A stretch of DNA of 7,969 nt from Minisyncoccota bacterium (GTDB lineage Bacteria; Verrucomicrobiota; Lentisphaeria; Oligosphaerales; MVZH01). A model generated the notes under the pieces. The model was given only the letters and a program-made list of their open reading frames with translations, was not told the DNA's origin and did no database searches. The stretch is taken from the NCBI GenBank assembly GCA_021734725.1, contig JAIPIM010000190.1:1-7969 (forward strand), written 5' to 3'. The position numbers were made by a program, and so were the translations under genes. Within the stretch, counting starts at the first letter, position 1, and every line of letters starts with the position of its first letter. This document shows, one piece after another, positions 1 to 6,259 of the stretch.

Positions 1-2
1 CC

Positions 3-1820
3 TCCGTGCAGGGTCAATCGGGCGTGGTCTCCAACGTGTATGACAACCTCGGGCGGCTGACCAACACGGTTCAAAGTGGCACGGGCATCCTGCCCGTGGA
101 TTCATCCTTCGCCTATGATCCCGTCGGCAGCCTGACCAATTTGACCCTGTCTATCGGCGGCGTCCCCGTGCTGGCGCGGCACTACCAGACCGATGCCGCC
201 GACCGGCTCGCGCAACTTCAGGCCGGCGAGGCAGGCGAGTGGGCCTTTGCCTACAACCCGACCAACGGACTGGTCGAAGCCGTGGCCGCGCTTGACGCGG
301 GCCTGGGCGCGCAATACGGTTACGACGTTATGGACAGGCTGACGAACATCGTGTGGAACGGTACTAATTCGCAATATGGGCTGGCCCTGGCCTATGACTC
401 GGCCGACATGATCGCCCGCCTGAGCCACTCGACCGGCGAAACCCGCGCCTATACCTATGACAGCATCGACCGGCTCACCGGCGAAGCGCACTTCGATGCC
501 GCCGAGACCCTGATCTACAGCGCAACCTACGAATACGACCTGGCCGGGAATCGCACCCGGACCGTCATCAACGGCGCGACGAACGAGTACACCCTTGGCC
601 TCGGCAACCGGCTCGATACCTGGACGGACGGCAGCTACGCGCACAACCCCGCCGGCTGCGTGACCCAAATCACCGCTGCCGCCGGTACCCGCACGCTTGC
701 CTGGGACAGCGCCTACCGCCTGACCGCCGTGTCCACCGACGGCGCGCTGGCCGAGTCATACGGCTATGACCCCCTCGGACGCCGCGCCTGGACCGCCACC
801 GGCGGCGTCACCTACTGGCATGTGTACGCCGGCGTCCACTGCATCGCCGACACCGACGCAACCGGCGCGCTCCTCCGCTCCTACACCTGGGGACCGGGCA
901 TAGACAACCTGCTGGCCATCACCGTCCATGGGGCCACCGAAACCAACACCTACTTCGCCCTCACCGATCACCTCGGCACCGTCCACGCCCTCGCAGACGA
1001 CACCGGCGCGGTGGCCGAAGCCTACCGCTACGACGCCTTCGGCAACGTGCTGGGGGTGTTCGACGGCAACGGCCAGCCGCTTTTGGGTAGCGCCCTCGGC
1101 AATCGCTTCCTCTTCCACGGCCGCGAATACTCTTGGACCACCGGCCTCTACAACTTCCGCGCCCGCTGGTACGACCCCGCCACCGGCCGCTGGCTTTCCA
1201 AAGACCCCATCGGCATCTCCGGCGGATTGAACCAGTACGTATTCTGCGGGAACAATCCGGTGAACTGCAGGGATCCGTTTGGTCTCTGGAATCTGTGGAG
1301 CCCTGGCACATGGGGTGTCCCGAACGGCGTCGGCTGGTCGTGGCGTGACTCGATCAATCCGTTCCACGAATCCGCAGGATGGAGTGGAGCTTGGGAAGGC
1401 GCAAAGGGCGGTGCGCTTGCCTTTGCAGATGGAGTCATTCCGTTCTGGGATCCGTTTGAGGATTATTACGCCGACGAATGCGGGAACGTGGATTCTGCGT
1501 ACAAGTGGAGCCGTGGCATCGGCCGAGCGACACGCGACATTGAGCTTTCATTGCTGTACATGTACGGGGGTGTTCCTGCTTCGCTGACGCACTACACGAC
1601 TCAGGCGGGAGCGCGCGGTATCGCACAAGATGGAGTCATCCGCGGTGGTGCCGGTCTCTTCGGGAAGGGCGTGTACCTGACAAAGGTGGGGCGGCCGGTG
1701 AATCTGTTTGTTCCCGCCGGATCTATGGTTCCCATTCAGGTTTCCACTCCTGCGTGGACTGCTCGCATTATTCCGAAGCTGGTCTATGTGAAATGGGGAA
1801 GCGGGATACCTGTGCCATGA
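3..1820 (+). CDS. RHS/YD-repeat protein, 3' part, with ADP-ribosyltransferase-like C-terminal toxin tip
   Basis: This is a partial gene: the frame is open from the window edge and the true start lies upstream. Residue numbers count from the GTG at 6. YD-type repeats are visible, including YDNLGRLTN, YDVMDRLTN, YDSIDRLTG, YDLAGNRTR and YDPLGRR. The RHS-associated core ends at DPFGL (residue 427). RHS proteins build a hollow shell that encloses a variable toxin, which is released by cleavage near the DPxG motifs. The tip (428-604) starts with a Gly/Trp-rich linker. It ends in a domain with LTHYTTQAGARGI (His529, Tyr530) and GKGVYLT (553-559), which resembles the Tox-ART-HYD1 group that transfers ADP-ribose from NAD. 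No Asp or Glu follows Asp542, so the usual acidic catalytic residue is not evident. The stop overlaps the next start (ATGA). The RHS assignment is near certain; the ART assignment is moderate. Confidence 0.93.
   Translation, partial: SVQGQSGVVSNVYDNLGRLTNTVQSGTGILPVDSSFAYDPVGSLTNLTLSIGGVPVLARHYQTDAADRLAQLQAGEAGEWAFAYNPTNGLVEAVAALDAGLGAQYGYDVMDRLTNIVWNGTNSQYGLALAYDSADMIARLSHSTGETRAYTYDSIDRLTGEAHFDAAETLIYSATYEYDLAGNRTRTVINGATNEYTLGLGNRLDTWTDGSYAHNPAGCVTQITAAAGTRTLAWDSAYRLTAVSTDGALAESYGYDPLGRRAWTATGGVTYWHVYAGVHCIADTDATGALLRSYTWGPGIDNLLAITVHGATETNTYFALTDHLGTVHALADDTGAVAEAYRYDAFGNVLGVFDGNGQPLLGSALGNRFLFHGREYSWTTGLYNFRARWYDPATGRWLSKDPIGISGGLNQYVFCGNNPVNCRDPFGLWNLWSPGTWGVPNGVGWSWRDSINPFHESAGWSGAWEGAKGGALAFADGVIPFWDPFEDYYADECGNVDSAYKWSRGIGRATRDIELSLLYMYGGVPASLTHYTTQAGARGIAQDGVIRGGAGLFGKGVYLTKVGRPVNLFVPAGSMVPIQVSTPAWTARIIPKLVYVKWGSGIPVP
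80..98. repeat. Short palindromic element inside the YD-repeat coding region
   Basis: CACGGGCATCCTGCCCGTG: perfect 8-nt arms around a 3-nt loop. It is read in frame as part of GTGILPVDSS between two YD repeats. I recall GTGILPV-coding palindromes as dispersed short elements in planctomycete and verrucomicrobial genomes; that link is from memory. Confidence 0.6.
846..1286 (+). repeat. RHS core direct repeat, copy 1 (in the full-length gene)
   Basis: This 441-nt segment (147 codons, ADTDATG to DPFGL) is repeated colinearly at 2139-2579 and 3728-4168, and in shorter form at 5025-5453, 6367-6489 and 7650-7969. It encodes the end of the RHS-associated core. It includes two DPxG motifs that in RHS proteins flank the self-cleavage region. 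It is GC-rich compared with the tips. Confidence 0.93.
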
Positions 1821-2038
1821 GTCCCGACCATTTCCACGCGATCAACACGACTGTCAAGTGGGTTACTCTTGTCTTCGCATGGATGTGCTGGGCCGTTGGT
1901 CTGTACTTCTGGATTTCTGGCTCATACGTGAAACTCCTCTTGGCTTTTGCGCTTGGGTTGGTTCCGTACCTCATTGTGTACAACTGGTTGATTCGCGGCG
2001 TACTGCAATCGCGTGTTGCTCCGGAATCCGAGTCATGA
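1817..2038 (+). CDS. Small two-helix membrane protein, putative immunity protein 1
   Basis: A 73-residue protein whose ATG overlaps the stop of the RHS gene (ATGA), a sign of translational coupling; this is why the start at 1817 is preferred over the in-frame ATG at 1754 inside the RHS gene. It has two hydrophobic segments, about residues 13-32 (VTLVFAWMCWAVGLYFWI) and 36-58 (KLLLAFALGLVPYLIVYNWLI), and a short charged tail. I recognise no family. Position directly behind a variable RHS tip is the standard place for the cognate immunity gene, so that role is inferred. A membrane immunity protein is unexpected if the partner is a cytosolic NAD-dependent ART. Either the toxin assignment is incomplete or the protein works in another way. 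Confidence 0.72.
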   Translation: MSPDHFHAINTTVKWVTLVFAWMCWAVGLYFWISGSYVKLLLAFALGLVPYLIVYNWLIRGVLQSRVAPESES

Positions 2039-2138
2039 CATGGAACCCGACGGCGCCATAGAGATCGTACAGAGCCTTGCCGACGGGGTTGACCCGTACA
2101 GCGGCGAGCGCTTTGCGTCCGACTCTCCCTTTCAGCAA
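2036..2138 (+). repeat. Leader repeat, copy A
   Basis: This 103-nt stretch from the immunity 1 stop codon to the start of the core repeat matches 3625-3727 closely and without gaps. It supplies the start codon and first 33 codons of module 2 and has no counterpart in the full-length RHS gene seen here. Confidence 0.85.
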
Positions 2139-3029
2139 GCCGACACGGACGCAACCGGCGCGCTCCTGCGCTCCTACACCTGGGGGTCGGGCATAGATAA
2201 CCTCCTGGCCATTACTGTCCATGGGGCCACCGAAACCAACACCTACTACGCCATCACCGATCACCTCGGCACCGTCCGCGCCCTGACAGACGACACCGGC
2301 GCGGTGGCCGAAGCCTACCGCTACGACGCCTGGGGTAACGTGCTGGGGGTGTTCGACGGCAACGGGCAGACGCTTTTGGGTAGCGCCCTCGGCAATCGCT
2401 TCCTCTTCCACGGCCGCGAATACTCCTCGACCACCGGCCTCTACAACTTCCGCGCCCGCTGGTACGACCCCACCACTGGCCGCTGGCTTTCCAAAGACCC
2501 CATCGGAATATCAGGCGGGTTGAACCAGTACGTGTTCTGCGGGAACAATCCGGTGAACTTCGTCGACCCCCTCGGACTCGACTTCGTCCATATCGTCGAT
2601 GCGGATGCAGTTAAGGGGCAAGGCCATGCTGCGGTCATCACGGGGCCGGTTAACGGGCAATGGCGATATGATTCGTTTGGAAAGCTGAAAGGGTCACACA
2701 GACACGGGCAGTATTCCTTTACCTCAGAGCAAGACGCCCTGAATTTCGCGCGGCAGCACGGCTACACACATTTCGCTCGATGGCAGACGTCGCCTGCCCA
2801 GGATGCAGCAGCGCAGGCTCGTGCGGATCAATGGCATACCGGGGCTGGTCAGAACTACACTACACGTCGTCAATACGAAGTCGACGGGGACAACTGTCAA
2901 GCGATGGTGGATGATGCCGCCGATGCGGCCAATCTTGAAACCTATTATCCGCGTGCTGGCATTCGACATCCGAATATCACTATGCGTTATACCCGACAAG
3001 GAGCAGATGAATATGGACCATTACGCTAA
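2040..3029 (+). CDS. Orphan RHS core-tip module 2 with permuted papain/NlpC-like tip
   Basis: A 329-residue protein. The ATG lies one base after the immunity 1 stop (TGAcATG), homologous to the GTG start of module 3. Residues 1-33 are a non-RHS leader (EPDGAIEIVQSLADGVDP and on). Residues 34-180 are the last part of the RHS core, ending in DPLGL, about 92% identical by eye to the upstream RHS gene (12 differences in 147 residues). The tip (181-329) carries GHAAVITG (His196) and, some 90 residues later, DNCQAMVDDA (Cys286). His before an 'NC' Cys is the order seen in circularly permuted papain-like/NlpC folds such as LRAT and DUF830, so a peptidase, amidase or acyltransferase toxin is likely. 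The exported neighbour suggests that it acts in the envelope. With no long YD shell, it may be a silent or reserve cassette or a small expressed toxin. Confidence 0.8.
   Translation: MEPDGAIEIVQSLADGVDPYSGERFASDSPFQQADTDATGALLRSYTWGSGIDNLLAITVHGATETNTYYAITDHLGTVRALTDDTGAVAEAYRYDAWGNVLGVFDGNGQTLLGSALGNRFLFHGREYSSTTGLYNFRARWYDPTTGRWLSKDPIGISGGLNQYVFCGNNPVNFVDPLGLDFVHIVDADAVKGQGHAAVITGPVNGQWRYDSFGKLKGSHRHGQYSFTSEQDALNFARQHGYTHFARWQTSPAQDAAAQARADQWHTGAGQNYTTRRQYEVDGDNCQAMVDDAADAANLETYYPRAGIRHPNITMRYTRQGADEYGPLR
2139..2579 (+). repeat. RHS core direct repeat, copy 2
   Basis: 441 nt with no length change against copy 1. Differences are mostly single substitutions; the AWGN patch (gcctggggtaac) is shared with copy 4 and not with copies 1 or 3. 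Confidence 0.92.
2998..3003 (+). promoter_or_regulatory. Ribosome binding site of putative immunity 2
   Basis: AAGGAG lies inside the end of the module 2 coding sequence. It is 9 nt from the ATG at 3013 and only 3 nt from the in-frame ATG at 3007, so it favours 3013. It is one of the clearest Shine-Dalgarno sequences in the window. Confidence 0.65.
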
Positions 3030-3627
3030 GAGGCTAGGAAATGTTCTTTTTCTGCTATTGATCGGCACCGTGACGGCTAGTGCTGAGGAAGCTTTGGCAA
3101 AGGACCAAAAGGTGCAGGCAGGATTTGCGCTTGTTGATCAGTTCTACAATGCATTGCTCACGGACAGTTCTGTTGCCGAATGCCCTGACATCTTTGCGTC
3201 CGATGCCCTTGAACCTGCACCTTCAGATCATACCCCAAAAACGGTTCTCGCTGAAAGATGGCAGTTCTTACGGGCGAATCGATCCCTGTTCCTTACGGAT
3301 CGTTACGAAAGCGGTGAGTTTTATCACCCGGAGGACTTTTTCAGCAAATCACGAAAGATGATTGCGTTCTTCAATCCACCAAAAGGAAAGCATTACACGG
3401 AAGGATTTCTCTACATCACGCTTGTTTCAACGGTTGCCCGCACCGGTGCAGATGGCATTTATAAGGAGATTGCTTTTCCCATTGTGCCGGCAGGAACGCC
3501 AGGCGAGTACAAAATCGAGTTTCTAGGAATTAAGATCAACGGCGTGTTGTTAGACATGTATGGCGATTTTGAGAGGGATTACGACTTGTGGAATCGCCTT
3601 GGATTCTCGCGTGAAGGTACCCCCTGA
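3013..3627 (+). CDS. Exported protein, putative immunity protein 2
   Basis: A 204-residue protein. ATG 3013 is chosen for its spacing to AAGGAG; ATG 3007 would add two residues. It overlaps the module 2 stop by 17 nt. The N-terminus is a textbook signal peptide: Lys/Arg at residues 6-7, a hydrophobic stretch NVLFLLLIGTV, and a likely cleavage after ASA (residue 24). The mature part (AEEALAKDQKVQAGFALVDQFYNALL and on) has a helical start with mixed alpha/beta character after it. It loosely suggests an NTF2-like or similar small binding fold, which I cannot confirm. As the gene behind a papain-like tip, the inferred role is to neutralise that toxin outside the cytoplasmic membrane. Codon use and base composition are clearly more AT-rich than the RHS core on either side. 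Confidence 0.78.
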   Translation: MDHYAKRLGNVLFLLLIGTVTASAEEALAKDQKVQAGFALVDQFYNALLTDSSVAECPDIFASDALEPAPSDHTPKTVLAERWQFLRANRSLFLTDRYESGEFYHPEDFFSKSRKMIAFFNPPKGKHYTEGFLYITLVSTVARTGADGIYKEIAFPIVPAGTPGEYKIEFLGIKINGVLLDMYGDFERDYDLWNRLGFSREGTP

Positions 3628-3727
3628 CGTGGAACCCGAGCGCGCCATAGAGATCGTACAGAGCCTTGCCGGCGGGGTGGACCCGTTTAGCGGCGAGCGC
3701 TTTGCGTCCGACTCGTCCTACCAGCAG
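3625..3727 (+). repeat. Leader repeat, copy B
   Basis: The second copy of the 103-nt leader, starting at the immunity 2 stop codon. The start codon is GTG in place of ATG. With the core repeat it makes a contiguous homologous block of 544 nt shared by modules 2 and 3. Confidence 0.85.
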
Positions 3728-4615
3728 GCCGACACGGACGCAACCGGCGCAGTACTCCGCAGTTACACCTACGGCCCCGGCATAGACAACCTGCTGGCCA
3801 TCACCGTCCATGGAGCCACCGAAACCAACACCTACTACGCCCTCACCGATCACCTCGGCACCATCCACGCCCTCGCCGACGACACCGGCGCGGTGGCCGA
3901 AGCCTACCGCTACGACGCCTTCGGCAACGTGCTGGGGGTGTTCGACGGCAACGGCCGGCCGCTTTTGGGTAGCGCCCTCGGCAATCGCTTCCTTTTCCAC
4001 GGCCGCGAATACTCTTGGACCACCGGTCTCTACAACTTCCGCGCCCGCTGGTATGATCCCACCACCGGCCGCTGGCTCTCCAACGACCCCATCGGCATCT
4101 CCGGCGGCCTGAACCAATACGTGGCGTTTGACAATAACCCCGTCAACTTCGTCGATCCCCTTGGACTGCTTACCCGAGAACAGTACAATGATCTTGTTCA
4201 GATACTGGAGATGGAGCGACAACTGGGGACACACGAGACAGCGCGCCGAATCAGCAATAGTTTTGAGCATCAACATCATCGCCCTCTATTGAAGCGCTTC
4301 AATGCTGATGAAGGTGGAAACAGTCGAATTAATGGCGTTGATATTGATTGGTTCACTGATCTGGCGTCACGGAGTGAAGTTAGATTTCCAGGATTTGTGA
4401 CGTCTCAGTATATAGTGGCCAAGAGCTTCTGGTCGATCTATCGAAGAGTTATTGGTAAGCCCAATGGTTATCCGTGGCCGTTTCAGGATCCGGGAGAACG
4501 GGTTGCGGTGAGAAAGGTGGAACTTGGTCGCAGGTACAGTGACATCATCACGTCGGATTATCTCGCGAAACAAATCATCAGTGACAGTTCTCAGGAGAGT
4601 GAATGTGAGAAGTAA
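3629..4615 (+). CDS. Orphan RHS core-tip module 3 with unrecognised tip
   Basis: A 328-residue protein. The GTG start at 3629 is one base after the immunity 2 stop and aligns with the ATG of module 2 (TGAcGTGGAACCC against TGAcATGGAACCC). An upstream in-frame ATG at 3560 lies inside immunity 2 and is not conserved. Residues 1-33 repeat the module 2 leader (EPERAIEIVQSLAGGVDP and on). Residues 34-180 are RHS core ending in DPLGL, with a variant end (VAFDNNPVN in place of VFCGNNPVN). The tip (181-328) begins LTREQYNDLVQILEMERQLGTHETARR and contains NGVDIDWFTDLASRSE and YPWPFQDPGERVAV. It is soluble, charged and without Cys until ECEK at the end. I recall loosely similar tips from other RHS proteins but no assigned activity. 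A membrane-embedded partner hints at an envelope target. Confidence 0.76.
   Translation: MEPERAIEIVQSLAGGVDPFSGERFASDSSYQQADTDATGAVLRSYTYGPGIDNLLAITVHGATETNTYYALTDHLGTIHALADDTGAVAEAYRYDAFGNVLGVFDGNGRPLLGSALGNRFLFHGREYSWTTGLYNFRARWYDPTTGRWLSNDPIGISGGLNQYVAFDNNPVNFVDPLGLLTREQYNDLVQILEMERQLGTHETARRISNSFEHQHHRPLLKRFNADEGGNSRINGVDIDWFTDLASRSEVRFPGFVTSQYIVAKSFWSIYRRVIGKPNGYPWPFQDPGERVAVRKVELGRRYSDIITSDYLAKQIISDSSQESECEK
3728..4168 (+). repeat. RHS core direct repeat, copy 3
   Basis: 441 nt, same length as copies 1 and 2, with 13 residue differences from copy 1 by eye. The end of the core reads VAFDNNPVN, like copy 5. It has SNDP where the other copies have SKDP. Confidence 0.92.
4593..4597 (+). 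promoter_or_regulatory. Ribosome binding site of putative immunity 3
   Basis: AGGAG within the 3' end of module 3, 7 nt before the GTG at 4605 and only 1 nt before the in-frame GTG at 4599. It therefore decides for 4605. Confidence 0.6.
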
Positions 4616-4949
4616 TATCCGCCTTCTTGGTTTTCTGGTTGCTCTACTGGCAATCGCCGTGATGCATATCTTCATTATGAATCGGGGAATGTCAGCTAAA
4701 GGCGGGCATGATCTTGGTATGGCGTTGTGGCTGTCGGTATATTTGTTCATCGTTGCCGTTCCTATGCTAATCGGTTCTGCGTACGCATCCCTATTATTTA
4801 CGGTTCCGTGCGCCGTCTTTGGGCTCTGGCTTTGCATTGGCAGTGTCATCAATGTCCCAATGCCGTGGGCGTTCATCAATGTCCTTATGGGAGTGGGGCT
4901 GTTTGCGCCTCTGTATATATCCATTCATGCCATCAGAGCACTAGAATAG
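4605..4949 (+). CDS. Four-helix membrane protein, putative immunity protein 3
   Basis: A 114-residue protein read from GTG 4605, supported by AGGAG at 7 nt. It overlaps the module 3 stop by 11 nt. It has about four hydrophobic segments: residues 7-25 (LLGFLVALLAIAVMHIFIM), 40-58, 60-80 (YASLLFTVPCAVFGLWLCIG) and 87-108. The Arg residues at the N-terminus suggest that it starts in the cytoplasm. There is no recognisable enzymatic motif. Multi-helix immunity proteins commonly protect against pore-forming or envelope-acting toxins, so its position behind the module 3 tip supports an immunity role by inference. The ATG at 4603 is out of frame and meets a stop at once. Confidence 0.72.
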   Translation: MRSNIRLLGFLVALLAIAVMHIFIMNRGMSAKGGHDLGMALWLSVYLFIVAVPMLIGSAYASLLFTVPCAVFGLWLCIGSVINVPMPWAFINVLMGVGLFAPLYISIHAIRALE

Positions 4950-4964
4950 CGGGCTATATAGTTC

Positions 4965-5942
4965 ATGCGATTAACCGACGCATATCCGATGCGGAGAACG
5001 CATATCCTCTTGGAAGAAGCCAACGCAACCGGCGCGCTCCTCCGCACCTACACCTGGGGCCCCGGCATAGACAACCTCCTGGCCATTACCGTACATGGAG
5101 CGGCCGAAACGAACACTTACTTCGCTCTCACCGATCACCTCGGCACCATCCACGCCCTCGCCGACGACACCGGCGCGGTGGCCGAAGCCTACCGCTACGA
5201 CGCCTGGGGTAACGTGCTAGGGGTGTTCGACGGCAACGGGCAGCCGCTTTTGGGTAGCGCCCTCGGCAATCGCTTCCTCTTCCACGGGCGCGAATACTCC
5301 TGGACCACCGGCCTCTACAACTTCCGCGCCCGCTGGTACGACCCCACCACTGGCCGCTGGCTCTCCAAAGACCCCATTGGTATCAGTGGTGGCCTGAACC
5401 AGTACGTCTTCTGTGGGAACAATCCGGTCAACTTCGTTGATCCGTTCGGGACATACGAGCGTTTCAGTCTGAAGCTAAATGACCAAGATCGGGCGTGGCT
5501 TGTACATCGTCAGGTTACAGACAACGGGAGTATCGTCAGGACTTCGTATCCCGTGTATTCGGGGAACGATGAGCACAGGAACAACCCCGCGAGCGCGAAC
5601 GTGCCGAAAGCCGGACCAATTCCTCCAGGCACATACTATATCGTTGATCGTCCCTCGGGAGGGCGACTTGGTCCCCTCAGGGACTGGTTGACTGGGCGGA
5701 ATCAATGGTTCGGACTGTTTGCGAACGACGCACGCATAGACGACTATCTGACTGTTGATGGGGTCGAACGTGGGGAGTTCAGATTGCATCCAGAGGGTCC
5801 TCGTCGTCAGAGCCTGGGCTGTATTACGTGTATTGACAGTAGTCACTTCGCGGAGATACGGGAACTGCTACTGAACACGGACCGGAGGCTCATTCCCTGC
5901 ACGGATATATGGGCCTATGGCGAAGTAACTGTTTGTGAGTGA
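4965..5942 (+). CDS. Orphan RHS core-tip module 4 with L,D-transpeptidase-like (DUF2778/Tlde1-type) tip
   Basis: A 325-residue protein; ATG 4965 is 15 nt after the immunity 3 stop, and ATG 4989 is an alternative. Residues 1-20 are a leader unrelated to those of modules 2 and 3. RHS core follows up to residue 163, ending DPFGT. The tip has GPIPPGTYYIV (217-227), then FRLHPEG (His275) and SLGC (Ser283 to Cys286). The H-x-x-G plus S-x-G-C layout is the YkuD catalytic signature. The GPIPxGxY stretch matches the DUF2778 branch, which includes the type VI effector Tlde1, an enzyme that cuts or exchanges D-amino acids in peptidoglycan stem peptides. The catalytic His and Cys are both present, so the tip looks active. 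The target would be peptidoglycan in the periplasm. Confidence 0.85.
   Translation: MRLTDAYPMRRTHILLEEANATGALLRTYTWGPGIDNLLAITVHGAAETNTYFALTDHLGTIHALADDTGAVAEAYRYDAWGNVLGVFDGNGQPLLGSALGNRFLFHGREYSWTTGLYNFRARWYDPTTGRWLSKDPIGISGGLNQYVFCGNNPVNFVDPFGTYERFSLKLNDQDRAWLVHRQVTDNGSIVRTSYPVYSGNDEHRNNPASANVPKAGPIPPGTYYIVDRPSGGRLGPLRDWLTGRNQWFGLFANDARIDDYLTVDGVERGEFRLHPEGPRRQSLGCITCIDSSHFAEIRELLLNTDRRLIPCTDIWAYGEVTVCE
5025..5453 (+). repeat. RHS core direct repeat, copy 4
   Basis: 429 nt aligning with 858-1286. Homology starts at the ATGALL codons, 12 nt later than in copies 1-3, so its upstream junction differs from that of modules 2 and 3. It ends DPFGT. Confidence 0.92.
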
Positions 5943-5950
5943 TTGGGGAC

Positions 5951-6259
5951 ATGAAGAAAGTATTCCTGTATGTGGTCGCAACTCTGTGTCTGTCGTTCGT
6001 TCTTGCTCTTCTGTGGGAGGCGGCCGCTTGGCGTCTTCATGTTCCTCTTGCTCCCGGTATTGTCAGTCGTTTCAGTGCAGCATCAGGCGAAAGGGGATAC
6101 GACCTGTTCTTCTACGACATGCTCATTCTGACATTCGCTTTCTCCTGTCTTGCGGCGGCAGTCTTCTATGCGACAAGGCGTGGGGGCGCCCCCAAGCATT
6201 CTCAGCAGCAAACGCCCGAGACTGGTCGAATTGCGGGCACAGAAGCTAGCGACTCATGA
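5951..6259 (+). CDS. Two-helix membrane protein, putative immunity protein 4
   Basis: A 102-residue protein. ATG 5951 follows GGGGAC; a GTG at 5939 overlapping the module 4 stop (GTGA) is an alternative adding four residues. It begins MKK and then has a hydrophobic segment (VFLYVVATLCLSFVLALLW), a polar loop of about 30 residues, a second segment (MLILTFAFSCLAAAVFYA) and an RR-led hydrophilic tail. By the positive-inside rule both ends are cytoplasmic and the loop is outside, where an L,D-transpeptidase-type toxin would act. No family is recognised; the immunity role is inferred from position. Its stop overlaps the next start (ATGA), which couples it to module 5. Confidence 0.73.
   Translation: MKKVFLYVVATLCLSFVLALLWEAAAWRLHVPLAPGIVSRFSAASGERGYDLFFYDMLILTFAFSCLAAAVFYATRRGGAPKHSQQQTPETGRIAGTEASDS

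Noticed and set aside
928..1230. Plus-strand open frame rich in Pro, Thr and Ser, repeated at 3810-4112
   Set aside because: It is the shifted frame of the core repeat; composition follows from GC-rich codons and it lies wholly inside a well-supported gene.
1754..1816. Upstream ATG extension of immunity 1
   Set aside because: The extra 21 residues lie inside the RHS gene, and the ATGA overlap at 1817 gives a better start just before the hydrophobic segments.
3536..4279. Long minus-strand open frame of 247 codons, with similar ones at 102-668, 756-1367 and 1971-2411
   Set aside because: They are mirror frames of the GC-rich RHS core and YD repeats, repeat at every core copy and carry no ribosome binding site or recognisable domain.
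4727..5212. Plus-strand open frame spanning immunity 3 and the start of module 4
   Set aside because: It is out of frame with both supported genes and reads Arg/His-rich shadow sequence across the core repeat.
6181..6194. 14-nt perfect palindrome TGGGGGCGCCCCCA
   Set aside because: It has no loop and no T-run, lies inside the immunity 4 coding sequence, and is not repeated elsewhere in the window, so it is not called a terminator or operator.
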